Positions 16,334 through 25,329 are shown, counted from the stretch's first letter. The stretch: DNA of 64,000 bases from Kitasatospora cheerisanensis KCTC 2395 (GCF_000696185.1 NZ_KK853997.1:454533-518532), one strand, 5' to 3'. A program made the numbers and translations. The notes: generated by a model not told the origin, from the letters alone.

Positions 16334-17071
16334 ATGAATGCCGAACAGCGCGCCGCCGTACCGCAGTCCGCCCCCGTGGGCGTCGTCACCGGGGCTTCCC
16401 GCGGGCTCGGGCTGGCGCTCGCGCGGGGGCTGGCCGCCGAGGGGTGGCGGCTGGTGGTGACCGCCCGGGGCGCGGTGGAACTCGCTGCCGCCGAGGCCGA
16501 GTTGGCCGGCCTCACCGAGGTCGTCGCGCTGCCGGGCAGTATCGCGGACGGGCCGCACCGGGCCCGCCTGGCCGGGGCCGCGGAGCGTCTCGGGGGCGCG
16601 AGCCTGCTGGTCAACAACGCCGGAACGCTCAACGCCGCTCCCGGCGGCGCGCCGCTGCCCCGGCTGGCGGACCAGCCCCTGCCGGACCTGCGGGAGGTGT
16701 TCGAGGTGAACGCGTTCGCGCCGATCGCGCTCACCCAGCTCCTGCTGCCCCAGCTGCGCGGCCGCGCCGGCACCGTCCTCAATATCAGCTCCGAGGCCGC
16801 GGTGGTGCCCTACCGGGGCTGGGGCGGGTACGGCGCCAGCAAGGCCGCGCTCGACCTCGCCACCGCCGTACTCGCCCGGGAGGAGCCGGAGTTGCGGGTG
16901 TGGGCGGTCGACCCGGGCAACATGCGCACCCGGATGCTCCAGCAGGCCACCCCGGGCGGGGACGTCTCCGGCGAGCCGCTGCCGGAGGAGGTCGCGTCGG
17001 TCCTGCTGCGCCTGCTCCGCGACCGCCGGCCGTCCGGCCGCTACCGGGCGCAGGACCTGGCCCGCCGGTGA
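16334..17071 (+). CDS. SDR-family oxidoreductase
   Basis: This 245-residue classical short-chain dehydrogenase has the cofactor motif TGASRGLG, NNAG near residue 98, catalytic Ser in NISSEAA and YGASK. Unlike the SDR at 13.1-13.8 kb, its catalytic set is complete. ATG 16334 is the first start that gives a normal N-terminus; a GTG three codons earlier is possible and the frame is open to 15965. The C-terminus is PxxVAS-like (LPEEVASVLLRLL). It is monocistronic and its substrate is unknown. Confidence 0.85.
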   Translation: MNAEQRAAVPQSAPVGVVTGASRGLGLALARGLAAEGWRLVVTARGAVELAAAEAELAGLTEVVALPGSIADGPHRARLAGAAERLGGASLLVNNAGTLNAAPGGAPLPRLADQPLPDLREVFEVNAFAPIALTQLLLPQLRGRAGTVLNISSEAAVVPYRGWGGYGASKAALDLATAVLAREEPELRVWAVDPGNMRTRMLQQATPGGDVSGEPLPEEVASVLLRLLRDRRPSGRYRAQDLARR

Positions 17072-17164
17072 CCGGGCCGGGCAGGCGAGACTCGCCGCCC
17101 CGGCGTCGCCCCACCCAGGCGTCACCCCGCCGGGCTCACCGCCCCAGCCGTACCCCGCCCGGCC

Positions 17165-18181
17165 TCACCCCGCCCGGCCGCAGCGCTCGGTGTCGATCTC
17201 GGTGAGGGTGGCCTCGTGGTAGCGGGGCCCGTGCACGGTGGAGGAGTTGAGCACGAGTCCGGCCGCGTGCAGCGCCTCCTCGGGCACCTCGGCGTCGAGC
17301 ACGGACAGGTTCTCCCGCAGGTGGGCCGTCGACCGGGTGCCGGGGATGGCGACGACGTGGGGCCCGCGGGAGGTCACCCAGGCCAGGGCGAGCTGGGCGA
17401 GGGTGAGTCCGGCGTCCTCGGCGATCCGCGCCAGTTCGTGGCGCAGCGCCAGGTTGGCGGGGTAGTGCCGGTCGTCGAAGCGGGGCATGCCGCGGCGGAT
17501 GTCGGCGGCGGGGAGGCCGGCGGGGTCGGGCGGCGCCGAGGTGAGGAAGCCGCGGGCCAGCGGGCTGAACGCGACCAGGGCGACGCCGAGTTCGTGGGCG
17601 GCCGCCAGGGTGCCCTGTTCGGGGTTGCGCGACCAGAGGCTGTACTCGTTCTGCAGGGCGGCGATCGGGTGCACGGCGTGGGCCCGGCGCAGGGTCGCGG
17701 CGGAGGCTTCGGAGAGCCCGAGCGCCCGGACCTTGCCGGCCGCGACGAGTTCGGCCATCGCGCCGACGCTCTCCTCGACGGGCACCTGCCGGTCGATCCG
17801 GTGCAGGTAGTAGAGGTCGATGGTGTCGGTGCGGAGCCGGGCCAGCGCCCGGTCGGCGGTGTGCCGGATCGTCTCCGGCCGGCCGTCGATGACGCGCCGT
17901 CCGTCGACGCCGGTCATCCCGCACTTGCTCGCCAGCACGATCCGGTCCCGGTCGCCGGCCAGGACGCGGCCGAGCAGCTGCTCGTTGCCGCCGAATCCGT
18001 ACAGGGCGGCGGTGTCGAAGAGCGTGACGCCCTGGTCGAGCGCGGTGCGCAGCAGCCGGGCGGCGGCCTCCGGTGTGGGCGGGACGCCGTAGGCGTGGCT
18101 GAGGTTCATGCAGCCCAGCCCGATCGCGGGGACGTCGAACGGGCCGATCCGGCGCGGGGTGCGGCCCGGTCCGGCGGTCAC
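17165..18181 (-). CDS. Aldo/keto reductase at the end of the protocatechuate 4,5-cleavage operon
   Basis: This 338-residue (beta/alpha)8 reductase has the AKR tetrad: Asp and Tyr in FDTAALYGFG, Lys in LASKCGM and His in YYLHRID. The NADPH loop (IPGTRSTAHLREN) is near the C-terminus. GTG 18181 overlaps the ligC stop by four bases, so it is in the same operon. The family reduces aldehydes and ketones. A role in removing reactive semialdehydes from ring cleavage is inference from position; it is not one of the textbook Lig enzymes. Confidence 0.88.
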   Translation of the reverse strand: MTAGPGRTPRRIGPFDVPAIGLGCMNLSHAYGVPPTPEAAARLLRTALDQGVTLFDTAALYGFGGNEQLLGRVLAGDRDRIVLASKCGMTGVDGRRVIDGRPETIRHTADRALARLRTDTIDLYYLHRIDRQVPVEESVGAMAELVAAGKVRALGLSEASAATLRRAHAVHPIAALQNEYSLWSRNPEQGTLAAAHELGVALVAFSPLARGFLTSAPPDPAGLPAADIRRGMPRFDDRHYPANLALRHELARIAEDAGLTLAQLALAWVTSRGPHVVAIPGTRSTAHLRENLSVLDAEVPEEALHAAGLVLNSSTVHGPRYHEATLTEIDTERCGRAG

Positions 18182-19152
18182 GCGCCCGCGCCGGTGTCGA
18201 GCTGTGCTTCCAGGGCGGCGAGCGTCCGGTAGCAGGAGATCACCTGGGCGATCGAGGAGTTGGGCTCCCGGCCCTCGCGGATGGCGGCGACGAACTCGCG
18301 GTCCTGGAGTTCGATGCCGTCCGTCGAGACGTCGACGCCGCTGACGTCGATCGGCTCGTCCTGGCCGGTGTACAGGTCGTCGTAGCGGGCGAGGTAGGTG
18401 CCGGTGTCGCCGATGTAGCGGAAGAAGGTGCCGAGCGGGCCGTCGTTGTTGAAGGAGAGCGACAGGGTGCAGATCGCCCCGTTCTCCGCGCGGAGCTGGA
18501 CGGACATGTCCATCGCGATGCCGAGTTCGGGGTGGATCGGCCCCTGGATCGCGTTGGCCTGCACGATCGGCGAGCCGGTCTGGTGGGCGAACAGGTCGAC
18601 GGTGTGCGCGGCGTGGTGCCAGAGCAGGTGGTCGGTCCAGGAGCGCTGCCGGCCGAGGGCGTTGAGGTTGCTGCGCCGGAAGAAGTAGGTCTGCACGTCC
18701 ATTTGCTGGATCCGGAACTCCCCGGCCTGGATCCGTCGGCGCACCCACTGGTGGCTGGGGTTGAAGCGCCGGGTGTGGCCGACCATCGCGACCAGCCCGG
18801 TGCGCTGCTGCGCGGCGAGGCACTCCTCGGCGTCGGCGAGCGAGGCGGCGAGCGGGATCTCGACCTGCACGTGCTTGCCCGCTTCGAGGCAGGCGAGGGT
18901 CTGCGCGGCGTGCATCGGGGTGGGCGTGGCGAGGACGACGGCGTCGACCTCGTCCATCGCCAGCGCTTCCTCCAGCGTGGCGACGGCTCGGCCGACGCCC
19001 TGCTCGGCGGCGAACTTCCGGGCGCTGTCGAGGGTGCTGCTCACGACGGCGGTCACTTCGACGCCCTCGATCCGCCGGAGCGCGGCGGCGTGCTTGGCGC
19101 CGAAGGCGCCGCCTCCGGCGAGGGCGATCCGGACGGTCCGGTCGGCGGTCAT
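18178..19152 (-). CDS. ligC: 4-Carboxy-2-hydroxymuconate-6-semialdehyde dehydrogenase (LigC-like)
   Basis: This 324-residue Gfo/Idh/MocA-family protein has an N-terminal Rossmann domain (LAGGGAFGAKHAAAL), the EIPL variant of the family's E-K-P loop, and the C-terminal substrate domain with WTDHLLWHHAAHTVDLF, a signature shared with LigC. LigC oxidises the ring-cleavage product of protocatechuate (its hemiacetal form) to 2-pyrone-4,6-dicarboxylate. The gene sits directly after the ring-cleaving dioxygenase gene and before the aldo/keto reductase gene, with overlap on that side. Confidence 0.87.
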   Translation of the reverse strand: MTADRTVRIALAGGGAFGAKHAAALRRIEGVEVTAVVSSTLDSARKFAAEQGVGRAVATLEEALAMDEVDAVVLATPTPMHAAQTLACLEAGKHVQVEIPLAASLADAEECLAAQQRTGLVAMVGHTRRFNPSHQWVRRRIQAGEFRIQQMDVQTYFFRRSNLNALGRQRSWTDHLLWHHAAHTVDLFAHQTGSPIVQANAIQGPIHPELGIAMDMSVQLRAENGAICTLSLSFNNDGPLGTFFRYIGDTGTYLARYDDLYTGQDEPIDVSGVDVSTDGIELQDREFVAAIREGREPNSSIAQVISCYRTLAALEAQLDTGAGA

Positions 19153-19153
19153 G

Positions 19154-20461
19154 TCACTCCTTCTCGGCGGGCGTCTCGGCCCGCGGGTGGTTCTCCAGGA
19201 TCAGGTGTCCGACGGCGGTGTTGGACGCCGGGACGTGGTAGAAGCGGTGCTTGACCTCGATCTCGCCGCTGCCGTCGATGTCGGCCATCGCACCGCGGGC
19301 GATCAGCCACATGACGAGTTCGATGCCCTCCGAGCCCGCTTCCTCGACGTACTCGAGGTGCGGCACCTGCGCCAGGCCGGCCGGGTCCTCGATCAGCCGG
19401 TCCAGGAAGGCGTTGTCCCACCGACGGTTGATCAGGCCGGCCCGGGGGCCCTGTAGTTGGTGGCTCATGCCGCCGGTCCCCCACACCTGGACCTTCAGCG
19501 GCCGGTCGTAGGACTCGATGGCCCGGCGCAGCGCCCGGCCGAGCCGGAAGCACCGGTCTCCGGAGGGCACCGGGTACTGCACCACGTTGACGTGGAACGG
19601 GATCACCTTGCACGGCCAGGCCTGGACGTCGCCGAACATCAGGGACAGCGGCACGGTCAGGCCGTGGTCGACGCTCATCTCGTTGACGAGGGTGAGGTCG
19701 AAGTCGTCCCGGATCAGCGAGTGCGCGATGTGCGCGGCGAGTTCGGGGTGGCCATCGATGCCGGGGACGGGGCGGGGCCCGTAGCCCTCGTCGGCGGCGG
19801 GGTAGGCCGCGCCGGTGCCGAGCACGAAGGTCGGGACGATCGACTGGTCGAAGGCGGTGGCGTGGTCGTTGTAGACCAGGAACACCACGTCCGGCAGGTT
19901 CTCCGTCTCCCACTGCTTGGCGTACTCGTAGCCCTCGAAGACGGGCCGCCAGTAGGGCTCTTCGGTCTTGCCGTGGTCGATGGCCGCGCCGATCGCCGGG
20001 ACGTGCGAGGTGAAGACGGCGGCGGTGACGGTGGCGTGCTCGGCCGGGGGCGTCCGGTCGGCGTGGGCGGCTTCGAGGACGGCGTGGTCGATCCGGTTGC
20101 CCTCGACGGAGCGGCCGCCGTGGACCATCATGTCCCGGTACTCCTGCTCGGTCATGCCGGTCATCGAGCCCGCCATCTGCTGGAACGAAAGCCCGAGCGT
20201 GGCACCCCATTTGGCGAGGAAGTAGATGTTGCCGCCCTCGCGCATCGCGGCGTTGAGGTCGCGGTCGAGCAGGGCCTGCTTCTGTTCCTCGCGCAGCGGC
20301 CAGGCGTCCAGGTAGGCGCGTTCGTCGGCGAGGTAGCTCGCCCGGTTCTCCGCCGTCATCAGCGACATGCAGAACTGGTTGAGGTGGTAGCCCTTGGCGG
20401 ACTGCTCGGCGTCGAAGATGGTCGTTCCGGGGACGAGTCGGTAGGTCTTGTCCAGCGGCAT
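19154..20461 (-). CDS. ligAB: Protocatechuate 4,5-dioxygenase, alpha and beta subunits fused (LigAB)
   Basis: This 435-residue fusion has a LigA-like helical part at residues ~15-125 (QSAKGYHLNQFCMS, GGNIYFLAKWGATLG) and a LigB-like class III extradiol dioxygenase at ~140-425. Likely iron ligands are His in FTSHVPAIG, His in VYNDHATAF and Glu in EEAGSEGIELVMW; the catalytic His is in IPFHVNVVQYP. Fusions of this size are best known from gallate dioxygenases (DesB, GalA). The flanking ligC and ligI, which gallate cleavage does not need, favour protocatechuate as substrate. It cleaves the 4,5 bond to give 4-carboxy-2-hydroxymuconate-6-semialdehyde. ATG at 20461. Confidence 0.88.
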   Translation of the reverse strand: MPLDKTYRLVPGTTIFDAEQSAKGYHLNQFCMSLMTAENRASYLADERAYLDAWPLREEQKQALLDRDLNAAMREGGNIYFLAKWGATLGLSFQQMAGSMTGMTEQEYRDMMVHGGRSVEGNRIDHAVLEAAHADRTPPAEHATVTAAVFTSHVPAIGAAIDHGKTEEPYWRPVFEGYEYAKQWETENLPDVVFLVYNDHATAFDQSIVPTFVLGTGAAYPAADEGYGPRPVPGIDGHPELAAHIAHSLIRDDFDLTLVNEMSVDHGLTVPLSLMFGDVQAWPCKVIPFHVNVVQYPVPSGDRCFRLGRALRRAIESYDRPLKVQVWGTGGMSHQLQGPRAGLINRRWDNAFLDRLIEDPAGLAQVPHLEYVEEAGSEGIELVMWLIARGAMADIDGSGEIEVKHRFYHVPASNTAVGHLILENHPRAETPAEKE

Positions 20462-20474
20462 GCCGGCGCTCCGT

Positions 20475-21404
20475 TCAGGCGTGGGGTCGGTCGGCGTCGG
20501 GCCAGTACAGGCGCATCGGGTTGTCGACCAGGAGCCGCTGCCGGAGCTCGGGGGTCGGCGCGATGTGCGGGACGAAGTCGACGAGCAGGCCGTCGTCGGG
20601 CATGTGGCCGGTGAGGTTGGGGTGCGGCCAGTCGGTGCCCCACAGCACCCGGTCGGGGAACTCCTCGACCACGCGGCGGGCGAACGGGACGACGTCGCGG
20701 TAGGCGGCCCGCTGCCCGTCGAGGGCGGGCGGGCCGCTCAGTGACAGCCGCTCCGGGCAGGTGACCTTGCACCAGATGTCCTCGCGGGCCCGCAGGAAGT
20801 CCAGGAACGCCTCGAACTCCGGTCCGTGCGGGTCCTTGCCGACGTCGGGCCGGCCCATGTGGTCGACCACCAGCGGCAGCGGGATCGACAGCAGGAAGTC
20901 GCGCAGCTCGGCGAGGTCGGCCGCCTCGAAGTAGACGACCACGTGCCAGCCGTAGGGCTTGATCCGCTCGACGACGTCCCACAGTTCGTCCGGCGGGGCC
21001 GCGTCGACCAGCCGCTTGACGAAGTTGAACCGGACGCCGCGCACCCCGGCCTCGTGCAGGGCCCGCACCTCGGCGTCCGCGGTCCCGGCGCGCAGCGTCG
21101 CCACCCCGCGGGCCAGGCCGTCCGAGGCCCGCAGCGCGTCGACCATGGCGCTGTTGTCGGCGCCGTGGCAGGTCGCCTGGACCACGACGGTGCGGGCGAA
21201 GCCCAAGTGGTCGCGCAGGGCGAAGAGTTGGTCCTTGGAGGCGTCGCACGGGGTGTACTTGCGCTCGGGGGCGAACGGGAACTCCGCGCCCGGGCCGAAG
21301 ACGTGGCAGTGGGTGTCGACGGCGCCGGCGGGCAGCCGGAACGCGGGGCGGCTCGGGTCGGCGTGCCAGTCCAGCCAGCCGGAGGTCTTCTCGAAGTTCG
21401 TCAT
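20475..21404 (-). CDS. ligI: 2-Pyrone-4,6-dicarboxylate hydrolase (LigI)
   Basis: This 309-residue amidohydrolase-superfamily protein has the N-terminal metal motif VDTHCHVFGP, FNFVKRL, a barrel strand PLVVDHMGRPD and a C-terminal LWGTDWPHPN holding the catalytic Asp. These match LigI, which opens 2-pyrone-4,6-dicarboxylate to 4-oxalomesaconate. The stop of ligK is two bases upstream of its ATG, consistent with one operon. Confidence 0.9.
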   Translation of the reverse strand: MTNFEKTSGWLDWHADPSRPAFRLPAGAVDTHCHVFGPGAEFPFAPERKYTPCDASKDQLFALRDHLGFARTVVVQATCHGADNSAMVDALRASDGLARGVATLRAGTADAEVRALHEAGVRGVRFNFVKRLVDAAPPDELWDVVERIKPYGWHVVVYFEAADLAELRDFLLSIPLPLVVDHMGRPDVGKDPHGPEFEAFLDFLRAREDIWCKVTCPERLSLSGPPALDGQRAAYRDVVPFARRVVEEFPDRVLWGTDWPHPNLTGHMPDDGLLVDFVPHIAPTPELRQRLLVDNPMRLYWPDADRPHA

Positions 21405-21406
21405 CG

Positions 21407-22096
21407 TCAGTCCTCGTACCGCAGCCCGAGCGCGGCCAGCGGGCCGCGCATGCCGTAGATGTCCAGGCCGAGTTCGCCGGTGCGGAACCGCGCGCGCTTG
21501 CCCTCCTCGGCCGCCTCGCGGGCGGCCGAGGCCTCGGCGACCTCGGCGGCCCGCTCGCGCGGGACGACCACCACGCCGTCGGCGTCGGCGAGGACGACGT
21601 CGCCGGGCCGGACCAGGGCGTTGGCGCACACCACCGGTACGTTGACCGAGCCGAGGGTGGCCTTGACGGTGCCCTTGGCGTTGATCGCCCGGGAGAACAC
21701 CGGGAAGTCCATCTCCTCCAGGTCGGCCACGTCGCGCACGCCGCCGTCGATGACCAGGCCCCGGCAGCCGCGGGCGCGGAGGGAGGTGGCGAGCAGTTCG
21801 CCGAAGAAGCCGTCCTCGCTCTCGGTGGTGCAGGCCGCGACCAGCACGTCGCCCTCGCGGACCTGTTCGGCGGCGACGTGCAGCATCCAGTTGTCGCCGG
21901 GTTGCAGCAGCACGGTCACGGCCGTGCCGCACAGCCGGGCCTTCGGGTAGGCCGGGCGCAGGTAGGGGCGCATCAGCCCGACCCGGCCCATCGCCTCGTG
22001 GACGGTGGCCACGCCGAACTGCGACAGGGCGGCGACCGCCGCCGGGTCGGCGCGGGTGATCGCGGTGCGGACGACGCCGATCTCGGTGTGTTCCAT
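21407..22096 (-). CDS. ligK: 4-Carboxy-4-hydroxy-2-oxoadipate aldolase (LigK, RraA-like)
   Basis: This 229-residue protein is of the RraA-like/class II pyruvate aldolase family. It has GVATVHEAMG near the N-terminus, the LQPGDNWMLHVA loop and GLVIDGGVRDV with the substrate Arg and metal-binding Asp, followed by FPVFSRAI. LigK splits 4-carboxy-4-hydroxy-2-oxoadipate into pyruvate and oxaloacetate, the last step of the pathway. ATG 22096 has an AGGAG site. It lies between ligJ and ligI. Confidence 0.9.
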   Translation of the reverse strand: MEHTEIGVVRTAITRADPAAVAALSQFGVATVHEAMGRVGLMRPYLRPAYPKARLCGTAVTVLLQPGDNWMLHVAAEQVREGDVLVAACTTESEDGFFGELLATSLRARGCRGLVIDGGVRDVADLEEMDFPVFSRAINAKGTVKATLGSVNVPVVCANALVRPGDVVLADADGVVVVPRERAAEVAEASAAREAAEEGKRARFRTGELGLDIYGMRGPLAALGLRYED

Positions 22097-22112
22097 GGGA
22101 GTTCTCCTGGGT

Positions 22113-23144
22113 TCAGCGGTCCGCGGCACGGTCGGCGAGGCGCGCGGCGAGGCGGGGGTGGACGCGCAGGGCGTTGCCCGAGTGGACGGCGGTCCGCTCC
22201 GCGTCGGTGAGGTGCGGCGTCGCGGCGAGGTACCGCTTGGTGTCGTCGAAGTGGTGGCCGGTGCGCGGGTCGACGGCGCGGACGGCGCCGATCATCTCGC
22301 TGGCGAAGAGCAGCGCGCGGCTGGGGATCACCCCGGTCAGCAGGTCGATGCCGGGCTGGTGGTAGACGCAGGTGTCGAAGAAGACGTTGTCCAGCAGCGT
22401 TTCGGGGTCGGGCCGCCCGAGCGCCATCGCCAGGCCGCGGAAGCGCCCCCAGTGGTAGGGCACCGCGCCGCCGCCGTGCGGGATCACGAAGCGCAGCGTC
22501 GGGAAGTCGGTGAACAGGTCGCCCTGGAGCAGTTGCATGAACGCCGTGGTGTCGGCGTTGAGGTAGTGCGCGCCGGTGGTGTGGAAGGCCGGGTTGCAGG
22601 AGGTGCTGACGTGGATCATGGCGGGGATGCCGTACTCGGCCATCGCCTCGTACAGCGGGTACCAGCTGCGGTCGGTCAGCGGGGGTGCGGTCCAACGGCC
22701 GCCCGACGGGTCGGGGTTGAGGTTGACGGAGACCGCGCCGAGTTCCTCGACGGCGCGGCGCAGCTCGGGCAGGCAGGTGGCGGGGTCGGTGCCGGGCGAC
22801 TGCGGGAGCATCGCGCCCATCGCGAACCGGTCGGGGTAGAGGGTGCTGACCCGGTGGACCAGGTCGTTGCAGATCCGCGCCCAGGCCGAGGAGACCGCGA
22901 AGTCGCCGATGTGGTGGGCCATGAAGCTGGCGCGCGGCGAGAAGACCGTCAGGTCGGTGCCGCGCTCGTCCATGAGCCGCAGTTGGTTGCCCTCGATCGC
23001 CTCGCGCAGGTCGTCGTCGGTGATGACCAGGTCGTCGGGGTCGGGTGCGTGGCCGCCGCCGCCGGCGGCGGCCGTCTGCCGGTCCCGCCAGTGCGCCAAC
23101 TGCGGCGGGGCGGTGGTGAAGTGGCCGTGGCAGTCGATGATCAT
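22113..23144 (-). CDS. ligJ: 4-Oxalomesaconate hydratase (LigJ)
   Basis: This 343-residue amidohydrolase-like hydratase starts MIIDCHGHFTTAP, as in LigJ and GalB-type proteins. It carries SFMAHHIGD, MIHVSTSCNP, FVIPHGGGAVPYHWGR and FFDTCVYHQPG; the paired His and Asp positions bind the metal. The enzyme hydrates 4-oxalomesaconate to 4-carboxy-4-hydroxy-2-oxoadipate. ATG 23144 with AGGAG upstream. No 4-oxalomesaconate tautomerase (LigU) gene is seen in the window. Confidence 0.9.
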   Translation of the reverse strand: MIIDCHGHFTTAPPQLAHWRDRQTAAAGGGGHAPDPDDLVITDDDLREAIEGNQLRLMDERGTDLTVFSPRASFMAHHIGDFAVSSAWARICNDLVHRVSTLYPDRFAMGAMLPQSPGTDPATCLPELRRAVEELGAVSVNLNPDPSGGRWTAPPLTDRSWYPLYEAMAEYGIPAMIHVSTSCNPAFHTTGAHYLNADTTAFMQLLQGDLFTDFPTLRFVIPHGGGAVPYHWGRFRGLAMALGRPDPETLLDNVFFDTCVYHQPGIDLLTGVIPSRALLFASEMIGAVRAVDPRTGHHFDDTKRYLAATPHLTDAERTAVHSGNALRVHPRLAARLADRAADR

Positions 23145-23170
23145 GGGTGCTCTCCTGGGGGGCGGCGGGG

Positions 23171-24382
23171 TCAGTCCCGGGCGGCGGTGGGCCAGCCGGT
23201 GTACTGCTCGGCGAGGAAGGTGCGGCCGGCCCGGGTGCCCACCGCGTTGTCGAGTTCGCCGAGTTGGCGCCGCAGGTCGAACGGCGTGCCGCCGGGCGCG
23301 GTGTGCAGCAGCCGGGTCATCCAGTACGAGAAGTTCTGTGCGCGCCAGACCCGTTGGAGGGCGCGCGGCTGGTAGTCGTCGAGCGCGGCGGGGCCCTCGC
23401 TGCCGAGGGCGCGCAGCAGGACCTCGGCGAGGACCCTGACGTCGTGCAGGGCCAGGTTGAGGCCGCGGGCGCCGGTCGGCGGCACGGTGTGCGCGGCGTC
23501 GCCGGCCAGGGCCAGCGAGCCCCAGCGCATCGGCTCCTGGACGAAGGAGCGGAACCGCAGCACCGTCTTCTCCAGGATCGGGCCCTCGTTGAGCCGGAAG
23601 CCGTCCTCGCCGGCCACCCGGGCCTGGAGGGTCGCCCAGATCCGGTCGTCCGGCCAGGCGTCCACGGGCTCGTCGGGGGCGCACTGGAAGTACATCCGCT
23701 GGACGGTCGCGGTGCGCTGGCTGATCAGGGCGAAGCCGTGCTCGGAGTGCGCGTAGACCAGTTCGGGCGCGCTGGCCGGGGCCTCGGCCATGATGCCGAA
23801 CCAGGCGAAGGGGTAGTCCTTGCCGTAGCGCACCCGGCGGTCCTCGGGCACCAGGTCGCGGCACATGCTGCGCGAGCCGTCCGCGCCGGCCACGTACCGG
23901 GCGCGGAGTTCGTGCCGGGTGCCGTCGGGCGCGGTCCAGCGGACCCGGGGGGCGTCGGTGGTGATGTCGAGGACTTCGGTGTCCCGGACGCCGAAGTGGA
24001 CGGTGCCGCCGTCGCGTTCGCGGGCGTCGGCCAGGTCGGTGAAGACGTCGGTCTGCGGGTAGAGCCAGACCGAGGCGCCGACCAGCTGCTGGAAGTCGAT
24101 GCGGTGCGGGCGGCCGCCGAAGCGGAGTTCGACGCCTTGGTGCTCGTGGCCGTCGCGCAGGATCCGCTCGGAGACGCCGGTCTCGACCAGGGCCCGGGCC
24201 GCGTCGGCTTCGAGGATGCCGGCCCGGTGGGTGGTCTCGATCTCGTGCCGGGTGCGGGTGTCGAGCACGACGGTCTCGACGCCGGCGCGGCCGAGCAGGT
24301 GAGCCAGCATCAGGCCCGCCGGGCCGGCGCCGACGACGACGACGGGAACGTGGGCGACGGTGTCGACGGGGGTGTCGGCCAT
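23171..24382 (-). CDS. pobA: 4-Hydroxybenzoate 3-monooxygenase
   Basis: This 403-residue flavoprotein has the FAD motif VVGAGPAGLMLAHLLGRAG, the arginine loop THRAGILE, the DG motif GADGSRSMCRDLVP (which contacts FAD and NAD(P)H) and the GD motif LAGDAAHTVPPTGARGLN. All fit PobA. It hydroxylates 4-hydroxybenzoate to protocatechuate using NAD(P)H and O2. ATG 24382 follows an AGGAG site. It is the first gene of the leftward pobA-ligJ-ligK-ligI-ligAB-ligC-AKR operon. Confidence 0.93.
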   Translation of the reverse strand: MADTPVDTVAHVPVVVVGAGPAGLMLAHLLGRAGVETVVLDTRTRHEIETTHRAGILEADAARALVETGVSERILRDGHEHQGVELRFGGRPHRIDFQQLVGASVWLYPQTDVFTDLADARERDGGTVHFGVRDTEVLDITTDAPRVRWTAPDGTRHELRARYVAGADGSRSMCRDLVPEDRRVRYGKDYPFAWFGIMAEAPASAPELVYAHSEHGFALISQRTATVQRMYFQCAPDEPVDAWPDDRIWATLQARVAGEDGFRLNEGPILEKTVLRFRSFVQEPMRWGSLALAGDAAHTVPPTGARGLNLALHDVRVLAEVLLRALGSEGPAALDDYQPRALQRVWRAQNFSYWMTRLLHTAPGGTPFDLRRQLGELDNAVGTRAGRTFLAEQYTGWPTAARD

Positions 24383-24458
24383 GGCATCTCCTGGGCGTGG
24401 CACGGGGTTTCGCACGCCCCGAACGCTGACATCCGGACCCTCGGCCGGTCGCCCCTCT

Positions 24459-24473
24459 TTCCGCCAGACGGAA
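24459..24473. promoter_or_regulatory. IclR-type operator candidate upstream of pobA
   Basis: An inverted repeat TTCCG-CCAGA-CGGAA lies 77 bases upstream of the pobA start, within the 103-base gap after the IclR gene. IclR regulators of aromatic operons commonly bind such short palindromes near the promoter. Confidence 0.5.
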
Positions 24474-24485
24474 GGACCCCGGGTG

Positions 24486-25253
24486 TCAGTCCGTCGTCCG
24501 GGCCCGCCGGCCGAGCTCCTCGGAGATGCCCCGGACGGCCCGCAGCAGCGGCTCGCGGAGCCCGCGCGCCCGGCTCGCCCCGCGCGCCGCGACCACGATC
24601 CCGAGGGCGGCGCTGACCGGGCCGCCGCGGCCGATCCGCACCGGCGCGGCGACCGCGACCGAGCGCTCGGAGAGCTGCCGGTCGCTGACGAAGACCTGTT
24701 CGCGGCGGATCCGGTCCAGCTGCGAGCGCAGCGCCTTCGGGTCGGTGACGGTGTGCGGGGTCCAGGCCTTCAGCGGCGAGCCGAGCACCTCCTCCTGGAT
24801 CTCCCGGGGCGCGTGCGCGAGCAGGACCCGTCCCATGCCGGTGGAGCCGATCGGGAACCGGGCCCCGACCATGGTGACCACCTCCACCGACCGGTGCCCG
24901 GCGATCCGTTCGACGAAGACCAGTTCGGTGCCCTCGCGCACCGCGAGCTGGATGTTCTCGTGGGTCGCCTCGTACAGGTCCTGCATGAACGGCAGCGCCG
25001 CGTCGCGCAGGATCTGGGTCCGCGGGCAGCCGGAGGCGGTCTCCCACAGGCGCAGGCCGATGTGCCAGGACCCGTTCTCCGCGCGTTCGAGCGCGCCCCA
25101 GCCGGCCAGTTCGGCGATCACTCGGTGCGTGGTGCTCAGGGCCATGCCCGTACGCTGGGCGATCTCCGACAGTGTCTGCGACGGGTGTTCGCGGTCGAAG
25201 GCCGCGAGGACCTCCAGGACCTTTCCGGCCGCCGTGCTCCGGGGTGTGATCAT
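24486..25253 (-). CDS. IclR-family regulator of the protocatechuate operon
   Basis: This 255-residue protein has a winged HTH at residues ~8-65 (LSEIAQRTGMALSTTHRVIAEL) and an IclR effector domain with FVERIAGHRSVE, GARFPIGSTGMGRVLLAH and VAAPVRIGRGG. It lies immediately upstream of pobA on the same strand and may be co-transcribed or independent; the inverted repeat between the two suggests control of pobA. PobR/PcaU-type IclR proteins respond to 4-hydroxybenzoate or protocatechuate, so either ligand is likely. It starts at ATG 25253 with only a weak ribosome site. Confidence 0.88.
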   Translation of the reverse strand: MITPRSTAAGKVLEVLAAFDREHPSQTLSEIAQRTGMALSTTHRVIAELAGWGALERAENGSWHIGLRLWETASGCPRTQILRDAALPFMQDLYEATHENIQLAVREGTELVFVERIAGHRSVEVVTMVGARFPIGSTGMGRVLLAHAPREIQEEVLGSPLKAWTPHTVTDPKALRSQLDRIRREQVFVSDRQLSERSVAVAAPVRIGRGGPVSAALGIVVAARGASRARGLREPLLRAVRGISEELGRRARTTD

Positions 25254-25329
25254 CCGGAGAGTCTCGCAGACCGGCGCGCCGCCGCCGTGGCGTGCGCCGT
25301 ACCGCCTGCCGGATCCGAGGAGGAACCAC

